Shown here piece after piece: positions 22,141-34,442 of a DNA stretch of 64,000 nt (positions are counted from its first letter, which is position 1; every line of letters begins with the position of its first letter). Position numbers and translations under genes: made by a program. The stretch is from positions 41,749,832 to 41,813,831 of the forward strand of contig NC_053046.1 of assembly GCF_003473485.1 (NCBI RefSeq), in the 5' to 3' direction. Below the pieces are notes generated by a model that saw only the letters and a list, made by a program, of their open reading frames with translations, had not been told where the DNA came from and did not search any database. The stretch is from Medicago truncatula. Its lineage: Eukaryota > Streptophyta > Magnoliopsida > Fabales > Fabaceae.

Positions 22141-22771
22141 CTCAAGTCTGATAATATTTTAGGCCCTTTTTACGAGATTTGCTATATATATCCTCAAATA
22201 ACACAAAATTTCTATTTATACCCTCCCTATAAAAAATTTGATTTTTCTTGATAATGTGGAAAAAATTTATTATCGAAGAAATTGAATATATCTTTATGGG
22301 CCCGTTGTTCCTAATAATGTGTGTCACTAATATTAAAGATATTGGTGATATTTACCATGATGATTTCACCTTACGATTAAAAACGAGCTATTGGACTAAA
22401 ATTAGCTGCATTGGTAGGATTGGTTGGTTTTTATTTTTCGGTAAGTATTCAATTTTAATTATAAAAGTGCTACCATTTATTTGAGTTTTGTTAAAAATTA
22501 TGCTACAATATTAAAATTATTTTCAATGTTTCTAAACAAAATTTTAAAACTAAATCTTAAGAAGTACTTGGAATGCCCAAACTTAAGATGTAATTGGAAT
22601 CCCCAAATTTAATCACATGTTCTTGAACATAATTGTATCATAAGAAAATATTGTTACGCAATTATAATATTGTAGATTTAAACCGTATGATTGTGATCTA
22701 CTTATTAGCATTTCAATTTGTGTTTTAAACCTTATTATGTAGAGTCAAAATACAAGTCATCAATTAAGATA

Positions 22772-22964
22772 GAGGTATGTTATTTGAACAATCACTTTTT
22801 GTACAATTTATGGGACAACCAAGAATATAGAAAGAAATGTATGTCTAGACACGAAAATCAAAGCAATAGAGAGAGAGAGAAAAAAAACAAGGGCATAATG
22901 AGTGTATGAGAGAGAGAGTTGTCCCAAAAGTTGTAAAAAAATAGTTGTAGAAATATCATTTCTC
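22772..22964. mobile_element. MULE-type MITE family B, copy 2
   Basis: 193 bp, left end GAGGTATGTTATTTG, right end AAATATCATTTCTC, inner GACAAC inverted copies and a GAGAGA core. It has a perfect 9-bp target duplication ATTAAGATA (22763-22771 and 22965-22973). Confidence 0.85.
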
Positions 22965-23551
22965 ATTAAGATAAGACACCTAAGATAAAAGATTTTATTG
23001 ATGCGTGGACATCGTAAGTCACGAAATAGGAAATTCAGGTCCACATTTTCATTGCTGTTTTTTTTAGTAAACTAGGGATTTATCTTGTAGTTTTATGAGA
23101 TCTAAATAACGGCAAACTTTCTCTAAAAGTTTTGACATTTTTACATGTCCAAATTTGAGTTTGAACCCAAAACCTTAATTAAGTTAAAATTGACTCGAGT
23201 CATCTCATCCTAATGTTCTTGAGCATATTCGTTGATGTCTATAATAAAATAACTATCGTATTTGTTATGAAAAATATCAGAATTGAGAATCATTTTTATG
23301 CAGCAAAAGATCAAGCATAGATAAAAGGGGTGGGCATAGGGTCGGTTCGGTTCGGGTCCAAACCCTCGAACCGAACAAACCCACTAGTTACATATGTATA
23401 CACAACATAACCATTATAAAATTCGTCGTTTTTTGGGTTATCGGGTTCGTCTGTTCGATTTTTTGGTTAAACATTACTCCTCATTCAATTTTTTTCCCCA
23501 ATTCACGTAAAAGAATTAAACATAGATTAATTTAGACAGATATAGTTTTGG

Positions 23552-23925
23552 GGTACACTCGTAAATTATAGTGTACCGATACTCTTATTTTCTAAATTTA
23601 TAAATTGACGATCAATTTTATGAGATAAATAGTTATTTGTCGGCATTTATATTTTAGAAAATATCATTTCATAAGAAAAACACATCATTCATTTTTTGTA
23701 AGAATCATAGTAAATTTTTAAAATATTATCGTATAAAATAATCAAAGTTGTCTATTATGAACGATAAAAATTCAATTTTATTTCATTGACGCTTTTAGTG
23801 AATAACATTTAATCATTATAATTATACATTATAAAAAATAATATTTTTTCTTAAAAAAATAAAAAACTCATTTAAGTATAAATTTTAGAGGTTGAGTACC
23901 TATACACTCAAATATATTGGGCTAG
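23552..23925. mobile_element. MITE family A, copy 2, just upstream of the F-box gene
   Basis: It shares its whole internal layout with 1808-2196. The left end GGTACACTC and inner GTGTACCGATACTC are clear; the right end has decayed beyond 'cactcaaatatattg'. It ends about 50 bp before the ATG at 23975, so it supplies part of the 5' UTR or core promoter. Confidence 0.65.
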
Positions 23926-23974
23926 ATATTTATAGTTTAAGCTTACACTCCCCGGACATTGGAAGAAGGAGGCG

Positions 23975-25769
23975 ATGGATACTCCGATGGCGGAGGCGGC
24001 AGAGTCAATCTCCGATGATGACGGCATTGACAGAATAAACCAACTACCAAACTCCTTACTACATCACATCCTCTCCTTCCTCCCTACCAAAACCTGCGTT
24101 CAGACCACACCCCTCGTTTCTCGCAAATGGCGCAATCTATGGAAGAATCTCGAAGCCTTGGATTTCTGCGACAGTTCCAGCCCCCAAATTTATGAATTCG
24201 ATAACGACGAACAGTTCTTGATCTTCTCCGTTTTCGTCAACACTGTCCTCACTCTCCGCAAATCTCGCGTTGTTCGGAAGTTCTGTCTCTCATGCTATCA
24301 CGTTCAACTCGATCCCTTCTATAACCACTCGATTGATACGTGGATCAATGCCACCATTGGCCCAAACCTTGAGGAGTTTCATCTTACTCTGCTTACCGCC
24401 GCCGGCTTCAACAGGGTGCCTCTCTCCCTCTTCTCTTGCCCTAACCTTGTCTCTCTCAGGTAACAATTCCTTTTTGTTTTTTATCGTCAAATTCTCTAAA
24501 AATGTCATTATATAAGTTTGTTAGTCTGTGCTTCATGGAACTGGATAATTAAGTTCACATGACAGTCAAGTTAACAGGTTATAGTAGTAGGGACTACAAA
24601 TATATTTAATTTTATATTTGCACAGTTCAGCTGTTCTCTGATTTAGTTTAAATGAGATATGATATGTTGACATAACATTCATGTAATGTACTTTCAGTTT
24701 CAATGACTATATCATTCTGCAATTGCAAGACAATTCGAAAATTTGCTTACCGTCACTGAAGTTGCTGCAACTACTAGACATGTATAATTTGGATTTAAAT
24801 TCTGTGAATGCCCTTCTCTCTGGCTGTCCTGTTCTCGAAAATCTGGAAATTTCTTTTGCTCCTGAATCTTTGGCCACACTTCGGCTGTCATCTTCAACCT
24901 TGAAGAGGTTAAAAATCGATGTTGAGAATGAGGTTGGGGCTTACCTTGAAATAGACGCTCCTGATCTCAAGTACCTTAGCCTCACCAATATCATGTTTCT
25001 TAATGCTGCTTCTGTTGGGAACTTGCACAATGTGGAAGAAGCACATCTTGATGTATTTTCCACTCATAGAGCTCCGTCTTCTCCGAGCACAAGTGAATCT
25101 GTTGAACCTGTACTCCGTCTTCTCCAAGCTCTCTCTGGAATTAAACATCTAAAGCTGCTTAGTTCAACAACAAAGGTGACTGAAGTTTTCATAATTTGTA
25201 TTATATGCTGCTTTGTATTAATTATTATTTAATAAACAGTTAATCACTTGATTTTGTTTTGTACAAGCAGTGGCTATTTGCCGCCCCTGTTTTAGATTTT
25301 CCAGAATTTTGCCACTTGCTTTATCTAGAGCTCTGGCTTCTCTCTTTCAACTCAAGTTTTCTGATTGACATGCTTCAAAAATGTCCTGTGCTACAAACTC
25401 TCATAACATTCAACGACAAGGTTTGTCTAGAGCTTTGTTGTGTGCATGTGTTTTTTGTTTGGATCTTATATGTGAGTTGTCCATTGTTGCCAGATGCATC
25501 CATCATATGATTCATCACCTTCATATGGATGGGAGGTGAAGCCAAAAAGTGTTCCTAAATGTCTCGTATCCCATTTGACCTTTATTGACCTTCAAAGATA
25601 TCTAGGAAATTCAAATGAGCTGGAGTTTACAAGCTATGTTTTGCAAAATGGACTTGTTTTGAAGACAATGCTTATTAGTGGTTTTTCGCTAGAACAACGG
25701 GGGGAATGGTTGAAAAAAATCTCCAATCTACCAAGGGCATCTGCCATGTGTCAAGTTACATTTCACTGA
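23975..25769 (+). CDS. F-box/FBD/LRR-repeat protein
   Basis: Four exons with GT-AG introns: 23975-24459, 24698-25175, 25271-25420 and 25494-25769, giving 462 aa with consistent phases. An N-terminal F-box lies at about residues 18-60 (INQLPNSLLHHILSFLPTK, then VSRKWRNLW). A central LRR-like region has repeated CPNL/CPVLENLEIS motifs, and a C-terminal FBD-like part ends SHLTFIDLQRYLGNSNELEF. Proteins of this large plant family act as substrate receptors in SCF ubiquitin ligases through SKP1/ASK; substrates are mostly unknown. The length is typical and the frame intact. The first ATG lies in good context; Met5 is a possible alternative. Confidence 0.9.
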
Positions 25770-26870
25770 GCGGCATCATCTTAAGGTGTGAGTGAGCTCT
25801 GACCATCTTTATTTTATGAGTCTGCACAATTAGCTTTCCCAACAAATTTATCGACACCATTCTACCGATATCCTAGCAGCAGTGTCTTGTTTCCTATTTC
25901 TTGTCTTTCCCATTTTTCATATCGGAAGGAAGTGGTGGAATACTCTATTCCTGCCTGAACACATTTTCAGGATCCACTCTAGACTTTATCTTAATCAACT
26001 TGTTGAAATTATCCTTAAAATACCTATATCCCCAAGCACATGCTTCAATATAGCATTATGAAGCACAGTAGATTGAAATCACGTGAACTACTAACGGTAG
26101 ATTTATGAAGTAAAGCCCTATAGATTTGGCATTTGCAAAGTATGGCTAGTTATTTGTAGTCTTTCTTGTCGGGAACATACCTAATGAAATTTGAATAGCA
26201 TTTCTCATATGATGACATTTGCAGTGTGCTTTGAGGCTTCACTAAGAAGAAGATGTTGGGAGCAAAACGGAAGATTATGCATTTTTTAATTTCAGCACGT
26301 TCACAAGGCTCTGGCCGTGGCAGCTATTATGTTTGTTTCTTCCTGTTAGTCTCATGGATGATTCCTTTTATTGTTGGTCTGGAAAAATCAGTCAAGACAT
26401 TGTCTCGTTATCTTCTCATTCTCTTTTTTTATATGCTCTATAGTCTGTCTATATACTCTTTAAATTTCTTGATCATGAGAAAAGACAGAACATCTTATAT
26501 TTGAACTGTTATACCCATCTATCTGATTATTTGTTAACCACTTTATTGGAAACACAGGTTTCATGTTGATTGATACCAAGTCCCCATTCAGTTATTTCAC
26601 AGTTAAAAATTGGTTTCTAATCCCATTGTTGATAAATATACAAAATTTCCTTTTCCCATACCTTTGGAATGCCCTCTTTATTTTACAATTTCAAATGTTT
26701 TATATTATTCTCTTGTGATGAGGATTGTCAACAATACATTTAACAAAAAAGAGTGAATTTGGAAAACATTTTCAAAGTTGAGACTAAATTGAAATATTTA
26801 TATTTTCAAGACTAAATCAGAAGAACTACAATGCCAACAACCATTTTGATTCATTTCGGTTGCCAATATA
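25770..26870. other. 3' flank of the F-box gene and spacer
   Basis: Probable 3' UTR followed by AT-rich DNA. A short frame at 26253-26504 is hydrophobic but resembles nothing and is not called. Confidence 0.4.
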
Positions 26871-26877
26871 CTTAATA

Positions 26878-26992
26878 AGAGAAATGTTCGGAACATTTTA
26901 TTTTCAACACTCTTTTATCAAGTTTTACATAAAGTGATGAGACCTATATGAATTTCATCCACTAAAAAAATTGAATGTTGTTAACATTCTCT
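26878..26992. mobile_element. Small MULE-type MITE
   Basis: 115 bp with imperfect inverted ends (GAGAAATGTTCGGAACATT against AGAGAATGTTAACAACATT). The 9-bp flanks match at eight positions: ACTTAATAA (26869-26877) and ACTTAAGAA (26993-27001). Confidence 0.55.
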
Positions 26993-27314
26993 ACTTAAGA
27001 AACACTTTGCAATGTTTAGTATATGGCATTAATAATAGAAGAGTTAAACTGTGAAAAGCGTTTTACAGGAGTCCTCGAAGTATGAAATTGAAATATTCAT
27101 CTTCTTATGTGGAGCTTTTAAGGAGTATAAATCTTCATTTTATTTTACAAGAGTTCAATTACGAGGAATGTTATTTGAGCAACTAAAAATTGTTTCAATA
27201 AAAACACCACTTTGTTATAACTATTGATTTAATATTAAAAGAGACAAAAACTACTATAAAAAACAAAATCGTATCGATATCGTATTTTTTTTTTTGAGCA
27301 AAGGCAAAGTTAAC

Positions 27315-27338
27315 TATCGATACGATATCGTATCGATA
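27315..27338. repeat. Perfect 24-bp palindrome of TATCGATA/CGATATCG
   Basis: Both halves are exact inverse copies centred on ATAT. A shorter related stretch lies about 50 bp upstream (27270-27285). Non-coding. Confidence 0.85.
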
Positions 27339-27730
27339 TCGTATTTATATACGTTGTTGTTGAACAATTTAATAGTTGTTCAGAAAAATTTAACATTCTC
27401 ATGCATAAAACTACATAATCCGCTTTTAAGGTGCATTCACAAAATTGAACTTTTTTTGGGTATATTTGTTTCAACCTTTTTTTTTCGTTGTAATACGTAG
27501 AATATTTTATTTTAGTCCCTCAAAATGAGGACTAAAGTGAATATTATAGAGACCAATTTTAATATGAAATGATTTTACAAGAATTAAAACAAAATACCAA
27601 GGATCAAACCAAATATTTTATATTTGCAGGGACTAAAAACAAAAAATTTTTTTTATAGGGATTAAAAGCAAAACTCCAGATATTTGCAGGGACCATTTCC
27701 ATATTTAAGCCAATGTTATATTAAATTTTT

Positions 27731-28117
27731 GGCTAAATTGCATTTTTGGTCCCTTAACTATTTAGGTAGTTTCACTTTGGTCTCCAAATTAAAATTCGAT
27801 TTATTTTGGTCCCTTGACTTCTCTTTGTTACACATTTTGGTCATTTCTGTTAGTTTTAATTCAAAAACGTTAGATTTTCTTCATTATCTTCTCCTCTTTT
27901 TCATCTTTATATCATCTCCATCAACCTTCAACAACAAGAATCCCATAAAAATTTCAAAAGAAAATGAAGAAAATCTAACATTTTTGAATTAAAACTAATG
28001 GAAAGGACCAGAATATGTAACGGAGAGAAGTTAAAGGACCAAAATAAATCGAATTTTAATTAAGGGACCAAAACGATACTACCTAAATAGTTAAGGAACC
28101 AAAAATGCAATTTAGCC
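27731..28117. mobile_element. Fold-back MULE-type MITE (copy 1)
   Basis: 387 bp with long inverted ends, GGCTAAATTGCATTTTTGG to CCAAAAATGCAATTTAGCC, pairing for ~130 bp. It is flanked by the 9-bp duplication TAAATTTTT (27722-27730, 28118-28126). Confidence 0.88.
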
Positions 28118-28333
28118 TAAATTTTTCTATATCCTTAAAAAAAAAAATGTTATACTAAATTTTAATATGAAATGATTTTACAAGAATTAAAACAAAATAC
28201 CAAGGATCAAACCAAATATTTTATATTTGCAGGGACTAAAAACAAATTTTTTTTTTTATAGGGATTAAAAGCAAAACGCCAGATATTTGCAGGGACCATT
28301 TCCATATTTAAGCCAATGTTATATTAAATTTTT

Positions 28334-28720
28334 GGCTAAATTGCATTTTTGGTCCCTTAACTATTTAGGTAGTTTCACTTTGGTCTCCAAATTAAAATTC
28401 GATTTATTTTGGTCCCTTGACTTCTCTTTGTTACACATTTTGGTCATTTCTGTTAGTTTTAATTCAAAAACGTTAGATTTTCTTCATCATCTTCTCCTCT
28501 TTTTCATCTTTATATCATCTCCATCAACCTTCAACAACAAGAATCCCATAAAAATTTCAAAAGAAAATGAAGAAAATCTAACATTTTTGAATTAAAACTA
28601 ATGGAAAGGACCAGAATATGTAACGGAGAGAAGTTAAAGGACCAAAATAAATCGAATTTTAATTAAGGGACCAAAACGATACTACCTAAATAGTTAAGGA
28701 ACCAAAAATGCAATTTAGCC
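28334..28720. mobile_element. Fold-back MULE-type MITE (copy 2, by tandem duplication)
   Basis: Same element and same target duplication as 27731-28117, offset by exactly 603 bp. It was copied with its surroundings and did not transpose separately. Confidence 0.88.
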
Positions 28721-28898
28721 TAAATTTTTCTATATCCTTCAAAAAAAAAATGTTATATTAAATTAAAATTGAACAGTGTTGGGTAATGTCGGTTTGGTTT
28801 ATTTGAGAACAACAATAAACTAGTCCTCCAGTTTTTTTGGTTCCTCTGAATTTTTTTCCTAGGTCATTGCACATTCATCGTAGGATTTTTCAATTTTG

Positions 28899-31800
28899 AT
28901 GGATAATAAAGGTAAAGGTGCAAAAGCATTATCAACCTCTTTGCAAAACCTTAATTTGAATCTGAATTCCCAATCCAACTTCAAATCCAACAAGTCTTCC
29001 ATTACAACAACAATCACCCGTCCTCAATTTCCCGGTAATTCTTTCTTTCTTTTAACCCCCCCGCCCCCCCCCCCCCCCTTCTATTGTGTTTCATTTCATG
29101 TTTTTATAGCACAAGCGCTTCTTGCTTATCACGAGATAAGCGCTTATGTATAAGCTACTTCTATAGAAAAAGATAAAATAAAGTTATACTGTTTTCGTTA
29201 GATAAGCTCGAGTAAGTCAATTCAAACAGGTACTATGTATTATAATGACAAGCTTATAACAAAAGTTTGGAGCTTGAATAGGAATATAGGATGGTTGAAG
29301 TTTAATCGTTAGTTCTGAGTTCTGACTTATGAGGAGTTTGTGATTGTAGGTCATTGGTTTAAACAACTTTATTAAGCGCTTATGCTATAAGCACTCGTCA
29401 ATATAAGTTTTGTGAGACTGTTGGGAGGGAGTATGTATAAGCTATTTTCACAAGCTAACTTGGAGAGCTTATGGAAATAAGCTCAAAACAACTTATAAAG
29501 CACTCCCAAACAATCTGTCAACTCAAGTGCTTATGCCAGTAAATGCTCAAATATGTCAATCCAAACAGGCCTTGGTGGTAAACATGCACAAATGCTTTTT
29601 TACCCCAAACATATGCAACAGAAGATGGTATTACATAATTATGAGGGGTTTGTGTGATTTACATCAGGTCATTCGTTTAAATCTTGGGTCATGTTTGAAT
29701 AAACAACTTAATTAAGCGTTTATGTCATAATCGCTTATCATAAAGTGTATGTATAAGCTATTTTTATAACTGATAAAATGAAGTCTCATATAATCTATAA
29801 GCTGTTTTCACTAACTATCTTGTAGAGCTCTCTGAAATAAGCTGAAAACAACTTATAGGCCTGTTTGTTACGGATTAAAATAAAAGTGATTTTGACATAA
29901 ATTAATTTAGAGATTATATTTTAGAGATTTTATGAAAAATCAGAATTTATTTTGCGTTTGTTTGTTTAACGTAATAAAAATCACTTTTATTAAACAAATC
30001 ATTTAGTTTGTTTGGATACAACTATTAAAAGGGATTTTTTTGTTACAAAATTAGTACAATTTTTTAAACCATATTTTCTCTCTCTAAAAAAAATCAATTT
30101 TTTGAGAAGCTGCTCTTAACAGCTTCTCATTTGAAGCTGCTTTTATATTTTTTTTTAGATTCTGATTTTTTGAAAAAGCTGTACCAAATGGATGTAACAC
30201 TCTTAAAAGTGATTATTTTTTTTTAAAAAGTGATTTTTTTCTTAAAAAAGCTATAACAAACGGGATCATAATCTGTTTCCATGAGCTCTTTATAACCAAT
30301 ATACTGAAGTCAAACTAGTTACATATAATCTATAAGTTATTTTCACAAACTATCTTAGAGAGTTTACGGACATAAGCTGAAAACACAGTATTAGCTTCCA
30401 TAAGCTCTCCCGAATGATCTCTCTACTCAAAAGCTTATGACAGTGAATACTCAAATACGCCAATCGAAACAGTCCCTCGGAGGTGCTTTTTTCCCCAATT
30501 ATATGCCACAGAAGATGACATTAACTAAATTCCTTGAGAAATTTGTTGCGCAGGATTCCTTACTAAGACAAAACCTCCAAGTCTAGTCAACCTCTGCATT
30601 GGACTTATTGGAAGACATTTGGAGGATATTATTGAAGATTTAGATGAGATTGCTATCGGCTTGCCGGCTGAAATTAAGGTAACTTAGTTGAGAATGATTT
30701 TATCTCTCCTCAAATCTTGTCATATGTCATTTATCCCGATGCACATACTTGTCTAAAACGAGAATCGTTAATGATGTAATTGACAAAGTAAACTTACATG
30801 ACAGTTAGCAGTAGCAGCTATTGCTAGACGAAGAAAGTTTCTGAATGATGATGTCCTAATTGCATTAGCTGATGCTTCTTGGGAAATCCTTGACGTCTCT
30901 GGCTCAGATGTTTCAGATCTTGGCTTGGTAAAAGCAGCTGAAGTATGTAGATCCGTTAAAGCTCTAGACATAAGGTATATAATTATAACTTTTGTTTTTA
31001 AAAAATGACTGAGCTAGGAGCCTTTGACTATGTCGTCATTTTAATGCAAAAAAATATTCTTCATGTTTGAGAATAATAGAAATTGTCATTATTTTTCCAG
31101 CATTATTTAGTCTTGAGTTTTGATGTATATTCAAATTTCATAAACATTTCTTACAATATGCTTCAGTTTTAGTCTTAAGCTTATGTGATGTTACAAGCAC
31201 TTCCTGCAAATATTGTTCTGTTTGGAGTTGGACTATACTCGAGTATATTGGAAGTAGTTGATCAACACAGATTTTGGTTTCTACTTTGGTATTCCATTAT
31301 ATTTTGTAGGTTTGCTTATATTAGATGCGATGATTATTAATTTTCTTCACTTTGAATCTGATCTGTCAACAACTTTACATGGGGTTAACATATTGTGATT
31401 CGTGTCTTGCTTTCTAGAAACATCTTTATAGTGTCTAGTATGTTTTTTATATTATATTTCTTTCTTTCAGAATCACTTGATATATTGAGCCTATTTGCAG
31501 CCGGTGCACCAAAATTACTGCAACTGGTATATCTGAACTTGTGAAGCACTGCCATTCATTGGAGACACTGAGATGCGGGTACGTCTATTGCATCTAACCA
31601 TTTTCAGTTATAATTCTATGTTAGTACATTTTACCCACTATGTTGCTTTTGAAGTGTATTTCATTTGTCATTTAATAGAAGTTAATTTTGGAATTCAAAG
31701 TTTTGCTTCAATGGGCTATTTTGATACCATATTCACATTACAGTTGCATCTGTCATTCTTTTGTAGTTAGGATATATAATTGAAGTTCACGTATAAATAT

Positions 31801-32754
31801 CATCAAAACATGTCCACTCTTAATTATCTATGATGTCAAAAAATGTATTTAGATCACATAAGCTACTTTCCTACTATATCATCATGTTTTTCTTTTCACT
31901 CACTGTAACCACGCCGGCTAAAAAAATGTTTTAACTTAGGATTACAAACCCCATAACAGGTAATGAACCATAATTAATATTGCAGAGGGTGTCCAAGGAG
32001 TGACAACACTGCACGGAGATGCTTGAGTATATTTAAACCAAAGCTAGAGTATGTGGCGGAGGATTCTTGGGAGGAGCTTGATACTAAAGAAATGGCTAAT
32101 GGTGCACAATCACTCCGGTGGCTAGTATGGGTATGAAGTTAAAATCGTTCTGTCTGGATTATGATAACTTGTAAATTCGTAATTGAATGCAGATTCTGCC
32201 CTTTCACAAATTGAAAAGAAATTATTTTTCTTGCATATTATGATGTTGTTTTACCGTATAATTGGTTGACAGAGAGACATATATATGTTGAAGGTATATA
32301 CTTATTGTTAATTTAATCTTAAACTATTTCGTTTTTGCAGCCAAACATTGATAATAATTCTTTAGAGGACTTTTCCACCGAGTGCCCGCGTATCGTAGTA
32401 AATCCCAAGCCATCTCCATTTGGGTTTATGGGAACTCAAGTTCCTTTTGAAGCATTTCAAAATATCATATTAGATGATGCAGTTGTGAAAGATATTGATC
32501 CCAAGACATGGACAATGCATGGGATTGCAAAGAGGCCCATTTCTTCACCTTCAAGCTCTACTGAATTATCAGTAGCTGAAAAATTCAGACTTGCCTTTGA
32601 GGAAAGGGATAATCGATTAGCTCCGAAGCGAGCTAAAAATGCTCGGCAACATCAGCGTCGGGCAGCACGGGACATGTTGTTGATGAGCACAAGTGCCAAG
32701 GCAGTGGTCTTAGCATCACAAGCAAGCAAATCTCTCCATAGTCGAAACTTGTAG
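28899..32754 (+). CDS. RNI-like (LRR-type) superfamily protein
   Basis: Six exons: 28899-29034, 30554-30678, 30805-30974, 31501-31578, 31986-32130 and 32341-32754. All have GT-AG borders and matching phases, giving 355 aa. The N-terminus is Ser/Asn-rich. The middle has LRR/RNI-like helices and strands (NLCIGLIGRHLEDIIEDLDE; then LADASWEILDVSGSDVSD; TGISELVKHCHSLETLRCGG). The C-terminus is basic (APKRAKNARQHQRRAARDML) and could bind nucleic acid or act as a nuclear signal. There is no F-box. It looks like a conserved plant family of unknown function; I cannot name it more precisely. The ATG at 28899 is the first good start. Intron 1 (1.5 kb) is full of repeats. Confidence 0.85.
29100..30480. 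repeat. Degenerate AAGCGCTTAT-type repeats in intron 1
   Basis: Stretches at ~29100-29240, 29370-29580, 29700-29850 and 30290-30470 share 'aagcgcttatg', 'gagcttatggaaataagct' and 'caatccaaacagg' motifs. They look like overlapping copies of one dispersed legume repeat. A C-run of more than 15 bases lies near 29065. Confidence 0.6.
29858..30267. mobile_element. PIF/Harbinger-like MITE in intron 1
   Basis: About 410 bp. The left end GGCCTGTTTGTTA and the right end TAACAAACGGGATC are imperfect inverses, and ATA lies on both sides, fitting a 3-bp target. It splits an older AAGCGCTTAT repeat. Confidence 0.5.
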
Positions 32755-34435
32755 TCTCGGAGAATTCTGAAATGATGAGTTTTTTTTGGGTGGAATGTAC
32801 TATTAACTTCTGTATATATGTAAGTTGTTTCTTGGTTATTTTATGCTAACAAGTTGGAATTGGGAAAGATTGTACCTTTGAATTTTTGTCCTGTTTGTTG
32901 TTTTACAAAGTGAAAATATATTTTAAATTAAAATGTTACAAAAGAAACATGATGGCTTGGTGCTCAATTTATTTTTCAAATGTCACCTGACGATAATGGT
33001 GCTTAGAAAGACTCTGTAGTGGAATATTGAGAAGTTAGAATTATGTTGATGGTGGAGATCAAATCCTTGACATCCTTGTCACTCCCTAATATTATATAAG
33101 TTATAATGGATTGATATATGGACTCATATTTTTGGTACAAATAATTGATTGGTTATGATTGATGAGAACGAAGGCATTGTTTGGCATTAATGTACAGGTG
33201 TAATATTTCGAACAATAGGCTCGCAAATTCACTTTATCAATTTTTTTCCTCCATAAACTAAAAATGGAGTTTCTTGATTTTGCCTTCAAAATTGATTCGA
33301 ATTTGAAGCTTTTGATCATTGAATTGACTTTTAGAATCGAATTTATTGTTCAACTTAATTTTACATAAATGTATTCAAAGTTTCAAACATAAATTACTCA
33401 ACATTCAACTTACTTTAGTTTTTAGATAATCAATTGATTAATTTGTAGTACATTTTTGTCATCAGAGAATCAAGCGCACACTAACCATGACTCTCAACCG
33501 AATCATTCACGGAATTTGGATGAGACTTGTCAAGTTGTCCCATACAAATCTACTAATTTATATTGTTAAATGTTGTCATTTCAAAAAAGAAAATGTTGAA
33601 GTGCAGGATACAACAACTTGACAGCTCTTGTACCAATCCTGCATCATGATTTGCCATCTTGATGCGGCCATTCTCTTAAGCTCTACTCTAATACAAAATA
33701 CACAATTTGATCCTAGATTTTTTGTCGCGCTACAACTCTGAACTTGAAATATGGGCAGCAAAAGATCTCGTGTCGCAGCAAAAAGCATTCATGTTAAGTG
33801 TTGTCGGTGCAACACACTCACTGAAATCCCTCACAACGCTCTAACACACTATCACTAAACACCATTTCACCAATTCACTCTCCACATACTTTGAATAATC
33901 TATCAAGTCTTAAACATCTCACTATAGAATTCATAAAATATTAATTCTTAAATATCACATTGGAAAAACCATCAAGTCTTATACTTGTGTTTGGGAGAGT
34001 GCTTTGACAAACACTATGGAATGGTATCTGGTGTATACTTGTGTAATGTGATGCTATCTCAATTACCAAACTTGAACTCTATAGTTGGGGTTTATTAGTG
34101 GCTTTTAGGCTTATGGCCAATTGGATTATATCCATTTTAATGGAGAATAACTTATTGCAAATTGGTTGTTGTATATTGTCGATTAAAATTCCCTCTAATG
34201 GTGATGGTTAATCATTTCTTATGGATAAATAATTAAACCACATGCTGGTGGAAATGAGATGGGTGTAGTCTTGTGAAGTTGAATTAAGGTAATTGATCTA
34301 GAGTAAGGAATATTACACAGTCCTTGCTTGCAGTAACTTCTAGATTTGGAGTGTGTCGCTCATAGATATAGTAGACTTATATATATAGTGTAGTTACTTT
34401 ACTGCTAGAATAAGATTATGCACACAAATTCCAGA
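32755..34435. other. Spacer, no gene seen
   Basis: 3' UTR of the RNI-like gene, then AT-rich DNA. No convincing ORF, repeat end or RNA gene. Confidence 0.45.
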
Positions 34436-34442
34436 CTTAAAC

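Larger units (their letters stand above)
27555..28762. repeat. 603-bp tandem duplication
   Basis: 27555-28157 and 28158-28762 are nearly identical; only a handful of differences are visible, mostly in homopolymer lengths. Each unit contains a fragment of one MULE-like repeat with a second fold-back element inserted in it. The identity implies a very recent event, or an assembly artefact. The paired 102-aa frames are repeat translations, not genes. Confidence 0.9.

Noticed and set aside
23325-23480. Possible hAT-like end (GGGTGGGCA...GGTCGGTTCGG)
   Set aside because: The motif is typical of some element ends, but no opposite end or 8-bp duplication was found.
27684-28595. Two almost identical 102-aa frames
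   Set aside because: They fall inside the duplicated MITE units and end in inverted-repeat sequence.
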